NCBI GenBank assembly: GCA_937916515.1 | Contig: CALFSX010000015.1 | Span: 1 to 39,892 of the forward strand | DNA length: 39,892 nt | Direction: 5' to 3' | From: an uncultured Planctomycetaceae bacterium | GTDB taxonomy: Bacteria > Planctomycetota > Planctomycetia > Planctomycetales > Planctomycetaceae | Part shown: one piece after another, positions 39,167-39,892 of the stretch | Layout of the letters: each line of letters starts with the position of its first letter | Position numbering within the stretch: position 1 is the first letter of the stretch | Program-made: the position numbers and the translations under genes | The notes under the pieces: model-generated | The model's input: only the letters and a program-made list of their open reading frames with translations | Database searches by the model: none | What the model was told of the DNA's origin: nothing

Positions 39167-39543
39167 GGTTGGCCACGACTTGGTGCTGCAGAACCACACC
39201 AGTGCTCTGCCTGACGTCGTCGAGCGGCTGTGATAAATTCTAAGCCACTGGTGACGTGGGGCAGAGCAAAGTAGGCCGGATCAAGCGTGCGACGGGTGCC
39301 GGATCGGTGCGAACCTTGTCTGAAACTTGTTGTTCGCTGAATGCTTCGATGCAATGGTGATCGCATGCGCAGCACCGGCAAGTTGACGGTTCGCCTGGTC
39401 CGGCCTACCTACTTCTAATAGGCCAGTCGCAACACGCGATACCGGGCTCGCAGCTAACGACTACCCGAGCGGGCTTCACACCCACTAACTAATAAAACAG
39501 AGCCAGTTTACTCCGTAAAAAAACCATGTTGTACGCCGGTGAA
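39167..39543. other. Gene-free spacer
   Basis: No gene, tRNA or strong hairpin is supported in this 377 bp between the HNH gene and the convergent YggL-like gene. Confidence 0.45.
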
Positions 39544-39892
39544 TCAGGGTGAACCGTACCATGCGTCAAACAGTTGCCCTGCATCGACAGAAACAATGCC
39601 AGGCTGCTGGCGAAGCCACGAGACGACGTGGTCGCGGTGTTCTGTGGTTGTGGTCCCGCGACCGAAGATTTCAACGACACCGGACCAATGAACGTCACCA
39701 CCGCCGCCGAATTGCAAGCCGACGGTTTCGATCATGTCGATAAACCTATCAAGCAATGCATTGCGTTCGAGAGTGGTTAACGCTTTGGCCATCGTGAACT
39801 CGACGGGGAAGCAGTCCTCGCGAAACTCACCGCGTCGTAGCAGCAATTCCCGTCGGCATGTGAAAGTGTTGAAAACGGGGTGTTTTTTGGAG
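39544..39892 (-). CDS. YggL-like 50S ribosome-associated protein (5' end probably beyond window)
   Basis: It matches the DUF469/YggL family: GEFREDCFPVEF (compare the family's EFQELGF), NALLDRFIDMIETVGLQFGGGGD, an aromatic-Gly segment (VHWSGVVEIFGRG), EHRDHVVSWLRQQPGIVSV, and the C-terminal LFDAWYG. The family is small, cytoplasmic and reported to bind the 50S ribosomal subunit. An in-frame TTG at 39846 would give 100 residues. However, the frame stays open to the window edge and the preceding residues (TCRRELLLRRGEF) resemble the basic R-R...L segment that precedes EF in the family. So the true start is probably outside the window and this entry is partial. It is convergent with the HNH gene. 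Confidence 0.8.
   Translation of the reverse strand, partial: SKKHPVFNTFTCRRELLLRRGEFREDCFPVEFTMAKALTTLERNALLDRFIDMIETVGLQFGGGGDVHWSGVVEIFGRGTTTTEHRDHVVSWLRQQPGIVSVDAGQLFDAWYGSP

Overview
The window looks like ordinary chromosome from a member of the Planctomycetota, probably the order Planctomycetales. The evidence is the gene content: two proteins of the Pirellula/Verrucomicrobium heme-binding and membrane-bound dehydrogenase type, two secreted sulfatases, a cysteine-rich 'YTV'-type surface protein, a membrane Ser/Thr kinase, and many long secreted proteins. Base composition is moderate. Genes lie on both strands, are loosely spaced, and rarely form obvious operons.

Layout. 1-10.3 kb: two minus-strand genes, a giant secreted TPR protein (50-6883) and a secreted heme-binding/HEAT protein (7070-10132). 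10.3-17.0 kb: an RND-family efflux permease (+), a convergent FixJ-type response regulator (-), about 1.2 kb without a convincing gene, and a secreted PQQ-type beta-propeller (-). 17.1-20.1 kb: two small membrane proteins and an M29 aminopeptidase, all (+). 20.7-22.8 kb: a 61-residue lipoprotein and the cysteine-rich YTV-type protein, each followed by a hairpin terminator. 23.3-26.4 kb: two convergent sulfatases. 26.7-33.3 kb: a transmembrane Ser/Thr kinase (-) divergent from a 1610-residue multi-module secreted heme-binding protein (+). 34-39.9 kb: a small membrane protein, RsmB rRNA methyltransferase (-), a PilZ protein (-), tRNA-His(GTG), an HNH endonuclease (+), and a YggL-like protein (-) that probably runs off the window end.

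Biological theme. Most long proteins carry export signals and appear to act in the cell envelope or outside it: polysaccharide or sulfate-ester degradation, redox proteins with a single CxxCH heme site, wall protein, propeller and TPR scaffolds. Signalling is represented by an orphan response regulator, a kinase and a PilZ protein. Housekeeping genes (rsmB, tRNA-His, yggL-like) sit at the right end.

The intergenic DNA is unusually rich in structured repeats. The most notable is a family of about 88 bp seen as three full-length copies and one 3'-partial copy. In the two copies that follow genes, the repeat begins exactly at the gene's TAA stop codon. Other families are CACAGAT/ATCTGTG inverted repeats with 10-11 bp internal spacing, large compound palindromes, and a GGGCC hairpin cluster. 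I found no CRISPR array, insertion sequence, prophage or recognisable defence island.
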